Source: Halichondria panicea (taxonomy: Eukaryota; Porifera; Demospongiae; Suberitida; Halichondriidae). From it: DNA of 64,000 nt. Below, piece by piece: positions 9,548-22,668 of the stretch. The notes below the pieces were generated by a model. The model saw only the letters and a list, made by a program, of their open reading frames with translations, made no database searches and was not told the origin of the DNA. The stretch spans positions 5,836,071 to 5,900,070 of the forward strand of contig NC_087380.1 of NCBI RefSeq assembly GCF_963675165.1. The letters run 5' to 3'. Within the stretch, counting starts at the first letter, position 1; every line of letters starts with the position of its first letter. A program made the translations under genes and the position numbers.

Positions 9548-12500
9548 ATGTGTGACTCAAAGAACAAAGAGCAAGAGCTATGGAGGTTACGGCTAAACTG
9601 GGCATTCATTATCTTCATGGCTCCCATGTATTCAACCAGTCTGTATGGTATTACTTCATCCTTTCATCAGTTTGTAACCAACCCAACTGAAGTTGAAATT
9701 CTGTCACAAAACAACACTAAACAGAAGGTATTGTCTAGCTAGTCTCGAATGAAGGAATCCATCGTAAAGCAGCTTCGAGTGAAACTTTAAATTGTGTTGT
9801 ATTATATAATACCGCTTGAATAATACACTGTATGCATCTCAATGCAGATTGAGCCAGGCCTCGGAGAATCTGAATTATTTTACTCCTTGTTAATTTCAGG
9901 TACCAATGTTGGTACTATCATTGGTGGGCTAGTGTGTGGATTTCTTATGAGGATCGTTCCCTACTGGTATTTGTGGGCAGTATCACTAGTGGCACACACA
10001 ATTAGCTATGTTATGTACTGTGTTGTACATCAAGGTTGGCTGATGATGATTTCCAGGCTTCTTGCTGGGTATTTCGCAGGTGCTACTCTTACACTCGGCT
10101 TCAGCTACTTCACTGACACCAGTGTTTTGTATGTTGAAGAACTAAACAGAATGAGAACTGGTGCCAAAACAGAATCAGAGCGAGTTAGAAACTATCTGTT
10201 TGCTACTTTTAGTGTTTCAATGAACTTGGGATTCATTTTAGGACCAGGTAAGCGATTCGTGTTAGCTGGGTTTAAAATCCATAATTTTTGTGCAGGTTTG
10301 ACAGTAATTGTGGCACAGTTTGAGTCAGTGGATCAGTTCAGGGCAATTGGATGGTTCAACGTTGCCTACGGTGTAGTTGTTTTGTGTGTATTTGTGATAT
10401 TGTTTCGGGGAGAAATGAGTTTCAAAACTGACAGATTGAGTTATTGTCAAGTTAAGAAAAAGGATTCTAACTGTCGAATGCGGAATATGAGTCTACTGTC
10501 ACTTTTCATATCCTTTCGAATACATTATTATCTTAAAGAGCATGATTGTATACCTCATTATATGCCTTAACTACGTCTATACATAATAATTTCATTTATT
10601 TTCTTGTTTCTAATGGAAAGGATCCGAATGGCCTTTATTGTAACTGTATTCAATCCCATTGCCAGTGATTCGTTTGGAATTGATGAGAATAGTGCCTCGT
10701 ACTTCGTCTTCGCTCTGTGTATTCCTCAACTGGGAGGATCAGTTTCATTGTGAGTCAGTGTATTTCTGCATGTCTGTTCACTGCATGTCTTTAATCCCCA
10801 TCATCCCATTTCCTTTCAATTTTTCTGCAGACTTGTTTTCCAAAGACTAAAGATGTCTAGCCAGATGATTGTCCTGACAGGCATCATTACTACAATGTGT
10901 GGATATTTAATTGTGACTGATTGGCAGACGATTCCCTACGATCCGTGCACAGAGTACAGTCCCTTTCATCATCCTGAAATTGTCCAATATTATGAAAATA
11001 ACACAATCATTGTAGGCAAGTTTCAAAAGAATATTGAATCACATGTTGATTTCACTTTGCCCAAGCTGAAGAGTCAAGCTTTTGCCCAACATTAACCTCA
11101 TATTTGCTGATGGTGCATCTTTTGAGGCGGACTTAAGGATTAATCTCAGTTGTAGTCATGTTTACAATTGTACGTGTGCTCTAAAGAATCCTACTTGTTT
11201 GTATTTCAAAATAAATGAAAATCTAAACACCGAGGATCTATATTATTACGACTGTAGTTCTGACTTCAACCTGAGATCACCAATCACAGCATGTATTACT
11301 CTATCAAGACATCAAACAGTACTGGCAGGTAATAAAGCAACGACATCTGTAGATGAACATGAATCTGAAATTGAAAGTATCACTGTACTGCCAAAAAGAG
11401 TATACTTCATAGCCCGAAACACTTGCATTGAGGCGAATGTGACTGGTCACCAGTGTCACTGGATACCCTCGTCCACAATCACCAAGAAGGAGTGTAAAGA
11501 CTGTCAGCCCATCTGTAGGAGCGTGAGCCAGACACTCACTTTTGCTCAGTTTCTGGTTGGCAATGGACTGTTGGTTTACACCAGTGCACTCCAGTATGCT
11601 CCGATCATATCATTACTCATGAACCAAACACCAAAAAACAAATCCAGGTGCTGTTAATTAGGTATAGTAATTATGTCATTTTGGTGCATGGTCTATAGAC
11701 AAATATGTATAATATTATAGCCTGCAGGTAATGAATGTGGATATATTACACGCATGCATGCACGCACTGAATTCCTGAATAGTCTGAGTTGCACGGCTTG
11801 CCTTTTTCTTTTTATCAGCCTATAATAGCCAAGGTACCCGCACTATTTGACCAATCTTTTAATTTCATGCATGCATGGTTTTATACATGCAGGCTATGCC
11901 GCTCTGTTAATTCTTCACTAACAACGGCATTATACATGTCTTTTGAATACGAATTATGTTAACTTGCAACTTTCAGTTACCACACATTAATGATGCAGGG
12001 AATTGTGATTGGATCCATGACAGCTTTGGGCGGTGTATCATCAAGTGTGTTTCCTCTACTGAGTAAGTTATCAATGCTTAGGTGCGTGCATGCATGTCAA
12101 CTGCAAGACAAAATAATACCTTTGACATAATACATGTAATACATGACTGTATACATGCCACTCTGTTTCATTGTGAGCCGACAAACATGAGATATAATTC
12201 TCATGTTTTGTCGGCTCGAATAGTAGACATAATTTTATCAGGAGCAGATTACAGAAGGAGCTTCTAACTCTACATGGGTGTGAGAATTACGTCTCGTGTG
12301 TTTTCCTAATTAAATGCTGCATTGCCTTATAAGAAAAGTGCATAAATTACAGAGTGGTCAGCCTGACTGTGAACGGATTTTGTTACGTATAGTGCAGCAG
12401 CAGGAGAGCTAGGTTGAGCCAGAAAGAGCTAAAAAAAGATAGCTATAGGTCTTTGATGGATATTGGTATACATCAGACTGTCATTGGTGACGTACAGAAA

Positions 12501-13713
12501 ATTCTAAAATTCTGCGGAAAGAGGAGCATATCCAATTACTTTGTAAAGAGAAAGTTTGCTGGACCTATAGACTAACATACAGTCAGTGCACATATTAAAG
12601 TCGTTTCAGGATTGGTGTTTAGCCTATACCCATACAGTGCATCCAGTCTAGAGAGTAGAATACCATGCACAAATATGTGAGTAGTTGTACTTAAATGCTT
12701 ATGATTGGAACAAAGTATGCTGATACCATTGTTTAGGTGAATGAATAAGTTACGACATATCCAAAAATTTTCCATGACAACATAAGGTGGTGCATGGGTT
12801 TGTGGTGATTAGTAAAACAGTAAACAATTGTAATAGTGGGTAATCGGTTAGGGAGAGAAAGAGGCCAACGGTCTCTGGCTAAGGTTTGGAATTTGTCACT
12901 ACATCTATAGATAGTTTGGCTATCTTATGAAAGGTTCGTGCTCAGTTTTTAGTGTCGTTTCGGTTATATAGGGACAGATTTGAAGATGTTACGGCTAAGG
13001 TCCAAAAATTACACGGAGGAGTTAGCTTGAATAAATTGTCTAACTTTTGATAAGAACAATTTGTCCAGAAATACTTTAGTTTCAGAGATAATTGATGTTA
13101 TATACATACATTTTTTTACGATCACCCCCATTTTCATCTAAAAGTGTTTCCCACCTACTACAACAGCTTTTTTTTAGGGAAATATAGTATTGTTGCTTAT
13201 TCATTCACCTATACAATGGTATCAGCCATAAAATCAGCACAATTTCTTAGAAATGTTCCAATCTTGAGAATACATTTAAGTATACAACTGCTCACCTATT
13301 TTGTATTCTACTCTCTAGACTGGATGCACTGTAAAGCATTACAGTGCTGTACATGTATTTGATGTGTTTGCACTACTACATGCACAAGAATGGCAATTAT
13401 TGCATGACGTGCCTGTGGCCCTCGAGCATTCCAGTGTCAATATTAATATTGAGGCACTTGTGCCATGCAAGAACTTAATTAATACATTAATTTATTGCTA
13501 TGCCACCAAAGACGAACTGACTATAATTATGCATCACATTTCATTGCAGTCGATGCTGTGTACGAAGAGATGAAGAAAAGAGTGTTTTTGCTAACCATAC
13601 TTTTTGCTCTAGCACACATTCCGTTTATCCTTGAGATTATTGCACTCTACCCAAAACTGGGACCAAGAACTACGGACAACACAGACATTGAATACAGCAA
13701 ATTGAATAATTAG
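9548..13713 (+). CDS. Major facilitator superfamily transporter, MFSD8-like, with a frame break
   Basis: Exons: 9548-9727 (ATG; RLRLNWAFIIFMAPMYSTS), 9848-10247, 10296 to about 10470, about 10622-10749, 10831-11647, 11977-12062 and 13550-13713. Membrane segments typical of MFS include the GTNVGTIIGGLVCGFLMR loop, LLAGYFAGATLTLGFSY, SVSMNLGFILGPG (motif C-like) and a C-terminal pair ending in VFLLTILFALAHIPFIL. A large glycosylatable, Cys-rich luminal loop sits in exon 5. The order and the NLGFILGP motif resemble the lysosomal MFSD8/CLN7 group; the exact subfamily is inference. Near 11080 the frame shifts by one base, so either the gene is damaged or a short unrecognised intron sits there. The exon 3/exon 4 join is also unresolved. 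The last intron is enlarged by an inverted repeat (12.63-13.34 kb). Confidence 0.65.
12176..12218. repeat. Near-perfect hairpin
   Basis: GAGCCGACAAACATGAGA, a short AT loop, then its reverse complement with a single-base bulge. It lies inside the last intron of the MFS gene. Possibly the remains of a small palindromic element or a structured RNA segment. Confidence 0.85.
12630..13340. repeat. Foldback inverted repeat in MFS gene intron
   Basis: The left arm (about 12630-12770) and right arm (about 13180-13340) are reverse complements with indels. Shared words include GCATCCAGTCTAGAGAGTAG, TTGTAYACTTAAATG-like and GGTGAATGAATAAG. The spacer is about 400 bp with no coding potential. A non-autonomous foldback element is the simplest reading. 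Confidence 0.8.
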
Positions 13714-15593
13714 AACATGTCGATTGATAATAATTATTATGCTATAATTATACTCTCTAGGAAAATGCCATGCACTCTCATGGATGATGTAATTGTGTTT
13801 GTGTATAAAAAACATTGTGTGTTGGAAATGTTGTTATCCAGAATTTGTTTGCTCATTCCCTTTCTGAGTTATAGAACTGATCATTTGGTCATGCATCTAT
13901 ATACTCTGATTCACAAATCAACTGCTTGTGTATCTTACTATAGGCAAAAGTATATCACAGCTATTCCTTATACCTGATGTTTGCCGGTATAAAAGAGGCA
14001 TTTAATGCAGTTTAAACTATTTCCTAGTGGAACGGTACACCCAATCTTGGTTTAGGACTCAGGAGTCAACTCCTACCCTAACCCTAACCCTAAAAAATAA
14101 AGATTAGTATAATTATACACACGATAAAAATTACTACATGACTAATCCAAAATTACATATTAAAATAGATATACAGTTGAGAGAGAGCCACCGCTACTAA
14201 CCCTCACGCAGTGGCACGGGCGAGAACGTAGAGCGCTAGCGACATGACAATGCAAGACAGACATTCGTGTAACAGGTTTCTGGAGACGTCAGTGCATTAT
14301 TCTCCACACAATATTAAGTCGTATATAGACATACATGTAAACACAGCACGCAACAAAGACAAGTCATCGTTTATATTACCTATTTTATAGACGGGTAGTG
14401 ATTTTAGCTTTTTCAGATTTTTCTATGTTTTTAGCCATTTTTTGGCGGTTGTAGCAAATTTATTAGCACAACACAAAAAACTGTAAGTGTTTTAGGAAGT
14501 TTGGAGTCAAATACAGATGAAAAAAGGGACAGCTTGCTTAGCATACTCTCAAAAGTATAGTTAATATGCGTTTTGGTCAATTTTAAGGCTACGAAAACAT
14601 TATGTGATTTTTATTTATGCGATTAATCTATTTCCTTAAATGCCACGATTTCAATGGGGGTTGTACAGGCCTCATAATTGTGCAATACAAATTTATGCGA
14701 TGTGATAGATGCTTGCATAAATAGCACTAATTTGTACTACGGTAGCACATATTTAGCTCTATGATGTTATTGCCGATGTCATGCAGTTAACAACGAACAC
14801 CACTCAAACATGTAATCAATGTGAGACAATATTTTCCTGCTATAGTTAATTAATACAGTGATATATAAAATTATGTACCTCAGTCACCCAGGGCTTTAGT
14901 TTGTTCTTCAGCTAGCTCATTTTCTCACCATTTCTCTCTGCAGGTTCTATGGTGAATGCAAGTATAGATATAGCAACAGATTTACATGCATACATTGACT
15001 ATGCATTACAACATCTAGCCCAAATTCTAGTAATAACTAGCTGTATAATTATATATAGATCTAATACAACAAACCAACACTATATTTAAGACTGAATTGC
15101 AGGATAATGAAAGCAAAAGGACATAATTAAGACCTGCTCATTGGAGGTGATAACTAAAAATCTTAATTATCAAAGGAAACACCTCCATTATAAAGGTGAC
15201 CATTAAATTTTATATGCATTAATAATGAAGTACCGGGATTCGAGGTCTCCACTATACGTATACTATATACGCAGGCGCCTCCAAATGCACTTAATATCTC
15301 ACAGCATTTTACTATGTGCCCCAAATATCCAAGAGAGCTGCAAAGCACAGTATATAGTATGTCACATGTAATAAGAATATTATATTGTGTGTGCACTGTT
15401 TTCTTGGGTTTCTCAATACATTTGTTTTCTAGTTAAAACGGTTTTCTGATATATCAATCATTTCTAATACAATTATAGGAACAGAACAGAGGCAGCAACA
15501 ACATACACCAGCAACAGCTACCTATAGCTATATAACTTCAAGACTGAGCATATTAAACTGAGAAAGCTTGAACCTACATCACAAGAGAGAAAG
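13714..15593. other. Intergenic with dispersed repeats
   Basis: No gene. Contains three telomere-like CCCTAA units at 14076-14093, a segment at about 14400-14580 that recurs at about 60.73-60.92 kb, a segment at about 14760-15145 that recurs at 22.75-23.17 kb, and the 15303-15415 copy of the 7.6/8.4-kb repeat. Confidence 0.65.
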
Positions 15594-16153
15594 ATGTCTT
15601 ACACAGAGCAACAGAAAGCATACCATTTTAGGAAGATGAGGACCAGAGCTGCAAGACTGGATATCAACAAAGATGGTTTCATTTCACGTGAAGACTATGA
15701 AATCATGAGCAAGAGATTGACAGAATATAGCAATGTCACTGAAGAGCAAGCTAAAAGAATCCATGATTTTATTCTAGTCGTAGCTGACAACATAAAGCTC
15801 ACTGGTGATACAAAGTTTCCAGTTAAAGAATTTGCTATAAAGATTAGTCAAGCTATTCTTGAAGAGACAGAATGATGAAAAAACGAGGTTTTTTTATGAT
15901 TCTCACAGTAACGTGTTCGATGGCATTGACACTAATGGTGATGGCCACATTTCAGTGAAGAAGTTCAAAGTTTACTTGAAGGTGGTGGCCCCGAACCTGA
16001 CAGGATCAAGCCAAGCATGCTTTTGATTTCATCGATACTGACAAGAACGGGAAAATCAGTCGAGAGGAATTCTTGGCAGCTGCTAAAGATTTTTATTTTG
16101 GTGTTGAAGAGACAGAGCTTGCTGCTACATTCATGGGAAAGCTGGTGGACTAA
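15594..16153 (+). pseudogene. EF-hand calcium-binding protein (sarcoplasmic/luciferin-binding-like), frameshifted
   Basis: The ATG opens MSYTEQQKAYHFRKMRTRAARLD and a good first EF loop (DINKDGFISRED). The frame stays open for 93 codons to a TGA at 15873. In the next frame the protein continues NDEKTRFF, then a second EF loop (DTNGDGHISVKK). A further frame change near 15995-16010 leads to a third loop (DTDKNGKISREE) and an end at FMGKLVD-stop. Two one-base losses would explain both breaks. The layout (about 185 residues, loops spread as in sarcoplasmic Ca-binding and coelenterazine-binding proteins) points to a cytosolic Ca buffer or sensor. It could be functional if the breaks are sequence errors. 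Confidence 0.75.
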
Positions 16154-17208
16154 TTAAGTCACACAATTTGATTAATGGACTGTACAATAATAATAGAAGA
16201 ATAATTATATAGCTTATAATTATAGGTTAGAATTTGCTGAATACAGAACTGCTGAAATACAGTAACCATGCAACCTTAATTTTTTGTATGGGATGTATCA
16301 TTTATATAGTGTGTAGTGTATAATTATTAGTCTGAGGAGTGTATAGCTTCTCAATAGACTTATTAAAGATGAAGTGGTTTTTCCCGGCCTGCCCGCTCAT
16401 TTTGTTTTAATGAGAGTCATATGGACAGTAGAATCTGTCTTAGCTCCAGACACATCCAGTCCTGTGTGACTAATTATTAGTCTAATAGTAGCTCACAAAA
16501 CTCATTCTCATGTGCACACATTCAAGAAAAGTTTCTAAAATTTATACAAGATATACTGTATAGAAGAGCGGTCTCACTGATCAATGTAACTTCAAGTGGC
16601 AGCAATGCATACTTTCTACACTTGTGATGTAATTTATAGCTACCTTATAACGGGGAAATTTGGCAAGCGTTTTAATTTGGCGAATTTTACCAAATTTGAA
16701 ACTGCCAAATTAAACACCAAATGGCTCATTCGCCAAATTTTCATTATGTTTTATACAGTATTACATTGTGTGTCTTAATATGTAAAAGTAGGCACTACAT
16801 GTATATGTGCATGGTATACACCGAAGTCCATCAGTTTAGTAACAAACCAACGAAAAGTGCTGGCTGTCCCAAACTAGGTTTTCAATGTACAGTATGACCG
16901 GATATGACATTTTGGATTTGGTTTGGCTGGATTACACTTAAACAGAGATCAGAATGAGTCATTATCCTTGAGACAGAACTGTCATAAGATTCGGAGTAAG
17001 GTTGTTTTATATAGCCGCGGCTATTTTCTGAAATACAGCCACCTCGCTATTCCGGCCAGGCTGCACTGTCCCAAGGGTGACCGGATTAACAAGGGTCTAG
17101 TACTGTATTCCACTTTTTATTGTGAGTATACATGTATTAATAGGATTCGTCGAGATTTACCATGAATATTAATATGCATCAAACAAGACTAGAGGCGAAT
17201 GAGAGTGG

Positions 17209-17930
17209 CCAGGGGCGGATCCAGGGGGTGGTTTTGAGGAGCTGAAGCCCCCCCCCCTTTTGAAAAAACTATACCTATGTATTTCTAGTCTGAGGTTACA
17301 ACAATTTTGCCACCAACCTTGTTATTTATGCATCTGCATATAGACTCACTGACTTAATTAAGAGATGCTAGACAACAGCCAAGTCTAGCTACTAAGAGTA
17401 TAAAGGATGTAGGCTAGCTATGGGCATACTGTGCTAGCTAGCTAGCTAGCTACTAATAAAGTGCATAGGTCAACTATTGCTGTTGCTGAGTCAGCTCCTT
17501 GTGCAATGTTTTGTAGCCTCGATCATATCCCAGGCCTCTCTTCCTAGGCTGCTGTTGAGCTGCAACACGGAGCAGATCTCAGACTTTTTCAGCTAGTTGC
17601 AAGGAAGCAGCCTTACCTTCTCTCACTCTCAGTGCAGTCTTGGTAGGCATTGTGATTCTTTCATGTACCAAGAGTGCATGAATGTAGATGTAACATCTAC
17701 AGTATACATCCTTTTGTTGATTAGAACGAATTAACTTTTTCATATTCAGTATTCACTTATTAATATGACAGTTCAAAGGAAAAAGTGTGAGCAAATTGTA
17801 AAAATCAAAAAATTTCGCCTCCGGCAAGGCGGGAGAGGGATGCTCCCCCTCCCATACCCACCCTCGTACGGGGCTTCGCCCCTTTCTACTAGCCCCCCCT
17901 TTCATTTTTCCTGGATCTGCCCCTGGTAGC
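17209..17930. mobile_element. TIR element with CCAGGGGCGGATCCAGG ends
   Basis: The left end CCAGGGGCGGATCCAGG and right end CCTGGATCTGCCCCTGG are inverted with one mismatch. Such ends are common in hAT-type non-autonomous elements. No clean 8-bp target duplication could be read. It encloses the small minus-strand reading frame at 17474-17650. Confidence 0.7.
17474..17650 (-). pseudogene. Small unidentified reading frame inside the TIR element, one stop
   Basis: From ATG, 59 codons in one frame: MPTKTALRVREG, KAASLQLAEKV, stop, DLLRVAAQQQ, PRKRGLGYDRG and YKTLHKELTQQQQ, ending TAG. The basic, Gln-rich composition differs from flanking DNA, and the frame is open except for one TGA. A GT donor-like site follows the first 12 codons, so it may be a captured exon. 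Family unknown. Confidence 0.35.
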
Positions 17931-18841
17931 TGTGACATTTAGTGATCAATCAATTTAGAACGGTAAGCAGAAATTTTACAGGCTGCAGCTGCTTTTGATT
18001 TAATGTACATGCAACAATTCACACATAGGGAACATGGAATATATATACAGTTAGTGCACAGTTCGAGAAGCTCCAGTAGCTCCAGGTGAAGCCGAGTGCT
18101 ATCATGAAAAACATGATGCTTTCAGAACTTCCGCGAGGCCAATAATATCCATAGATCACGAGAGCGTAAAACGGTTGTTGTCTTTGCACTGAGTCATAAA
18201 TTGTGAATTCTCCAACTGTTTCGGGGGCTATGTTGTCATGACTTGAGGCAAGGTTTGCGTTTGCGCACTAGTACATGTAGCTAGATTAGTTATATATAAA
18301 TTACCGTGTTTGATTTAAAAGGCCCTCCCCTCAGTTAATTGATTGAAGTACCCTCGCTACGCTCGGGATACTAAATCAGTGCATTTGGGCTTTTAATTCC
18401 CATAGACACCTCCAATAGAATGATGTGTATATCAGTATAGTTACTGAGATAGTAGTAATTGTGACTATATTTTTGCAAATTCAAATAGATCTAATTATGT
18501 TTGCTACTCACAAAACATTCAATATGGTAACACATAGAACGTGTAAACAGTACCCATGCACAGCATGCTCACATCATTGTATCACTATATGTTGCAACAA
18601 TAGCTGAACTACAGAAAATATAAACTTTCACAATGTATTCTTCTACCTAGAAATAATTCTGAAACTATAAACACACAAATAGAGTAAATACAAATAGAGT
18701 AAACAAAGCATTCTAATTTCTCAGCAAAGTGTATTATACATAGCGTTATCAACCTCCTATTTTGATCATTCACAAGACTGTCACAGCCTATTCGGAGCTA
18801 TAGCCAGAATTTTGACGAGTGTCGAAAGTACCGTAGTTATT

Positions 18842-21800
18842 ATGACATTGTACCAGCTACTATTATTGCTCGCAGCTGTTGTTGCCCTAACAGTCTCTGA
18901 CGACGGAAAACTTGCTAATCAAACAGAAAATTGGAAAAAGGTAGCAGTACCATGTCAAGGGATTGAATTTGTTGACTTTATTCTAAAAAGCATTGAGAAC
19001 AAGACACGAGTAGTTTTAGCAGATTGCCAAAATCAAAACTATGTTGTAAATTCAAATCTAAACATTTCATTTATTGACAAACTTCTCATCCATAGAAGCC
19101 AGCCGAATTTCTCCAGAATATATTGCACATCGAACACGGTAATTAGCTTTACGAATGTCACGAACCTCTACTTGGAAAATCTTTACATATTAAACTGTGG
19201 GAATGAAAGGCAAAACGGAGGATTAAAAATAACCAACTGTACAAATGTCACACTAAATGGAGTTACAATTGAGAACAGCTGGAGAACTGGTTTGACAATG
19301 ATCAACGTTAGAGGCAACGTACTAATGGAGTACAGCAATTTCTTGAATAATAGCAGGCACCAAAGCAACTTAACACAGCAACTCCTTAACAGCACTTACA
19401 ATGACTTTCACGAGAGAGGAGGAGGTATGCAAGTAATGATAGGCGATGGTCAAGCAAATGGTTCCTTTATGATAAGGAACTGCAACTTCTCACGCAATTC
19501 TGCCTCTCACGGAGGAGGTCTATTTCTAGTACTTCACGAAGAGGCTACAGGAAACAAAATCACAATTGACAATACAGTTTTCGAGCACAATGATTGCCAA
19601 TATGGTGGCGGAGGAGTGCAAATTGGGTATGTACAAGAGGATCCAAATAGAAACACAATCACAAACAACAGTATTCTCTTTAAACAATGTAATTTTTATC
19701 AAAATACAGCTAAATATGGAGGAGGTACAACAGTTTTTTCTACGCTAGGTTCACTCGAATTCTCAAAAAACGTTTTGACTTTCAGTTCCTGCAATTGGAC
19801 AAACAATTCAGCGATTCTTGGACTGGCAATGGACATTTCTGTCGCACCTTGGGAAACTCTCACGTCACGGCGACACCTCCCTTCCCCCGTATTTATCGAC
19901 TGTGTTTTTAGTGGGAACAGAGATACATCTGTCATCAGATCACCATTCATTCTCAACAAACCCAGAGGTATTTTGGTCGTAACCAAATTCAGATTGGAGT
20001 TTAGAAATTTTACACTTTTTATACAAAACTTAGGCTCTGCTATTGAAGCTACATCAGCAACATTGGACTTTCAACCCAATTCAAATGTGCATTTCATTGA
20101 AAACAAAGGCCTTCAAGGTGCTGCAATGAATTTGAAAGCATCAACAGAGGTAATCATTCGTGACAACTCGTTCTTTTTGTTTAAAAACAACACCACCACT
20201 TACAGTGGAGGTGCTATATATGTAGAATTTTCAGATAAACATTCTTTCTTCACTTCAAAACGTTGTTTCCTTAGGTATGTTGGTGGGGAAGAGCCTAAAA
20301 ATGTCACACTTACATTTGAGAATAACTTTGCTGCAGTAGATTCTTTGAGCCAACAATGTCAGTTAAAAGACGAAAATATCAGACATCATGGTGATTCGAT
20401 ATTTGCTACTTCTGTTATACCTTGCTTTGAAAAATGCATTCAATCATTACGAACTGACGTATCACTGCCTATAACTGATACTCTCAAATGTATTGGACAG
20501 TTTTCGTTTGATGAACTTGACACTAGACGAAGACAAATATCCACATCTCCACACCATTTTGCAGCCACAGAAACTACCAGTAGCTTTGAATACGATAATA
20601 TGTGCTCAGTAATTGTCAATATCACAAACAATACAATGAGGAGGAATCCCAACTATCAACCAGAAAGATTCAATCCATTTGAGGGACCACTTCATCTAAT
20701 CCCTGGAAATCAACGAAGATACCACTGCGGCTAGTAGACGATTTATGTGCTGAAGTTTTCTTCGTTGTACAAGTACGAGTAGTGTCATCTGAAATGAACT
20801 CACTAATTATCCACACCGCTCATTCAGTACTCACAGACAATTCTTTAACTCTTTACGGAGAAGAAAATGACACAGGACACATACAACTTACAACGTTTGG
20901 AATCCGAGCTATCAGCGTCACAATCAAAGTAACAATGGACCAGTGCCCTCCCGGTTACATACATGACAATTACGATGGATTAAAGGCATGCCAGTGCTCT
21001 AGTATTGACGGAATGAACTATCATGGGATTGAGAGATGTAATGTAAGTGAATTTAGAGCTTACGTAAAGCATGGATATTGGGTAGGATATGTTAAGAATC
21101 GCAGCGAATCAAGTTTAGCTAGTGCTCTGTGTCCAAAAGGATTTTGTATTAATAATACAGCCCCACCAAAAGAGCATTTACTGCCAGCAAACATTAGTGA
21201 GGATATAAGCCTGTATATTTGCAATGCTAACAGGACTGGTATGATTTGTGGATCATGTAAGGAGAACCATTCAGCCTACTATCATTCACTGTCTTTCTAC
21301 TGTGGAAGTAGCGATCTGTGCCATCTGGGTTGGTTGTTTTATATCCTGTCTGAGCTTATCCCCGTTACGATACTGTTTCTGGTAGTAATCGTATTTAACA
21401 TTTCTTTCACATCAGGGCCACTAAATGGAGTCATATTTTTCATTCAAATGATTGACACCCTAAAGATAAAAGCAGAGAATTTTATTTGGTTTGATACCCC
21501 ATTGCATACCATAGCTCAACTTTATCAATCTGTTTTTCGGATGTTCACTTTAAATTTCTTTTCACATCAACACTTGTCGTTTTGTCTCATACGTCATGCT
21601 TCAGCTATGGATGTGCTAGCCTTTAAGTACATCACCATTATTTACAGCCTGCTACTTGTTTTTGGAACTGTTTTTTTACTGAAAATTTGTAACTTTAAGC
21701 TCTGTGGAAGATCTCCGCCTAGCCTCAAAGGTTCCATTATCCATGGTCTGTCTGGTTTCCTAGTGATGAGCTACTCAGAATGTACAAGAGTTTCTCTTAT

Positions 21801-22668
21801 GATACTCACTAAATCACATGTCTATGTTGGATCTAATTCAGAAAATGTTGACTTTGTTACTTTCTACAATGGAGATTATTCGTACATGGGACCTGAGCAT
21901 TTGAAATATGCCATTCCTGCTATCATTTTCATTCAAACTATGGTAGCAATACCTCCTCTGTTGCTACTCACCTACCCTTTGTGTTACAAGTTGTTTGCTC
22001 TGTTGAGGATAGAGGAATCAAAGTGTGTGCAGATGACCTGCAAGATGATCATCCCTCTAGAAAAAACCAAACCACTTTTCGATTCAATACAGGGTGCTTT
22101 CAAAGATCGCTATCGGTTTTTTGCTGGTCTCTACTTTCTCTATAGATTGTGTGCGCTACTATCCTTCACACTATCAAATACACTTACTACACACTACACA
22201 CTAACTGGAGCGCTGCTGGTTTCTATGCTTACTCTTCACGCTACATTTTGTCCATACAAAAAGAGGTGGCACAATATTTTGGATGCCATATTGTTTTGCA
22301 ACCTAATTATCATCAACACGATAACGCATTACAACTACAGCCTCTCTTTTCTCAAATTTGACTCTACTACTCTAGTAACAGTGATGATCAGTTTGCAATG
22401 CGTACTAATACTTCTCCCATTAGTCTACTTGATTGCCTTTACTATATATTCAATAGTGGTGAAAACAAAACCACTATGCACACTCAGATGTCACAGTTCT
22501 GCTCAACGAAATACAGAAGACGATTCCGATATTATTCTGAAGATTTTGGATGAGAGGAACATTGAAAATTCAACAGAAGGCAGTGGCTACAACTATGACA
22601 ATACATTAGAACCTAGTGATTACACCCTAATGGAAGATGTCAAGGAAAAGAGATCTGATATTGATTAA
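18842..22668 (+). CDS. Beta-helix / multi-TM surface protein, paralog A (one frameshift)
   Basis: Intronless. The first ATG gives MTLYQLLLLLAAVVALTV, a signal peptide, then an N-glycosylation-rich region with repeated F..N.A...GGG units typical of right-handed beta-helix (POMP-like) repeats. At 20707-20709 the run is AAA where paralogs B and C have AAAA. This one-base loss ends the first frame at about residue 630. The rest continues in another frame from 20735 to 22668: Cys-rich stalk (CPPGYIHD, CPKGFC, CNANRTGMICGSC) and about nine membrane segments, ending VKEKRSDID. The gene is otherwise fully preserved, so the break is very recent, allelic, or a sequencing error. Its C-terminal tail is longer than that of B. 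Confidence 0.85.
20707..20709 (+). other. Frameshift site in paralog A
   Basis: A three-A run stands where both paralogs have four A. This is the only break in an otherwise open reading frame of about 1,275 codons. Confidence 0.9.

Larger units (their letters stand above)
16154..18841. other. Intergenic with TIR elements
   Basis: Besides the element at 17209-17930, there is a small inverted-repeat element around 16640-16745 ('gccaaatt' words; a relative near 31.74-31.81 kb). No gene could be supported. The last 200 bp before 18842 should include the promoter of the first beta-helix/multi-TM gene, but I see no clear motif. Confidence 0.5.

Noticed and set aside
14076-14093. Three CCCTAA units as a telomere or chromosome end
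   Set aside because: Only 18 bp, with ordinary sequence on both sides. At most a tiny interstitial repeat.
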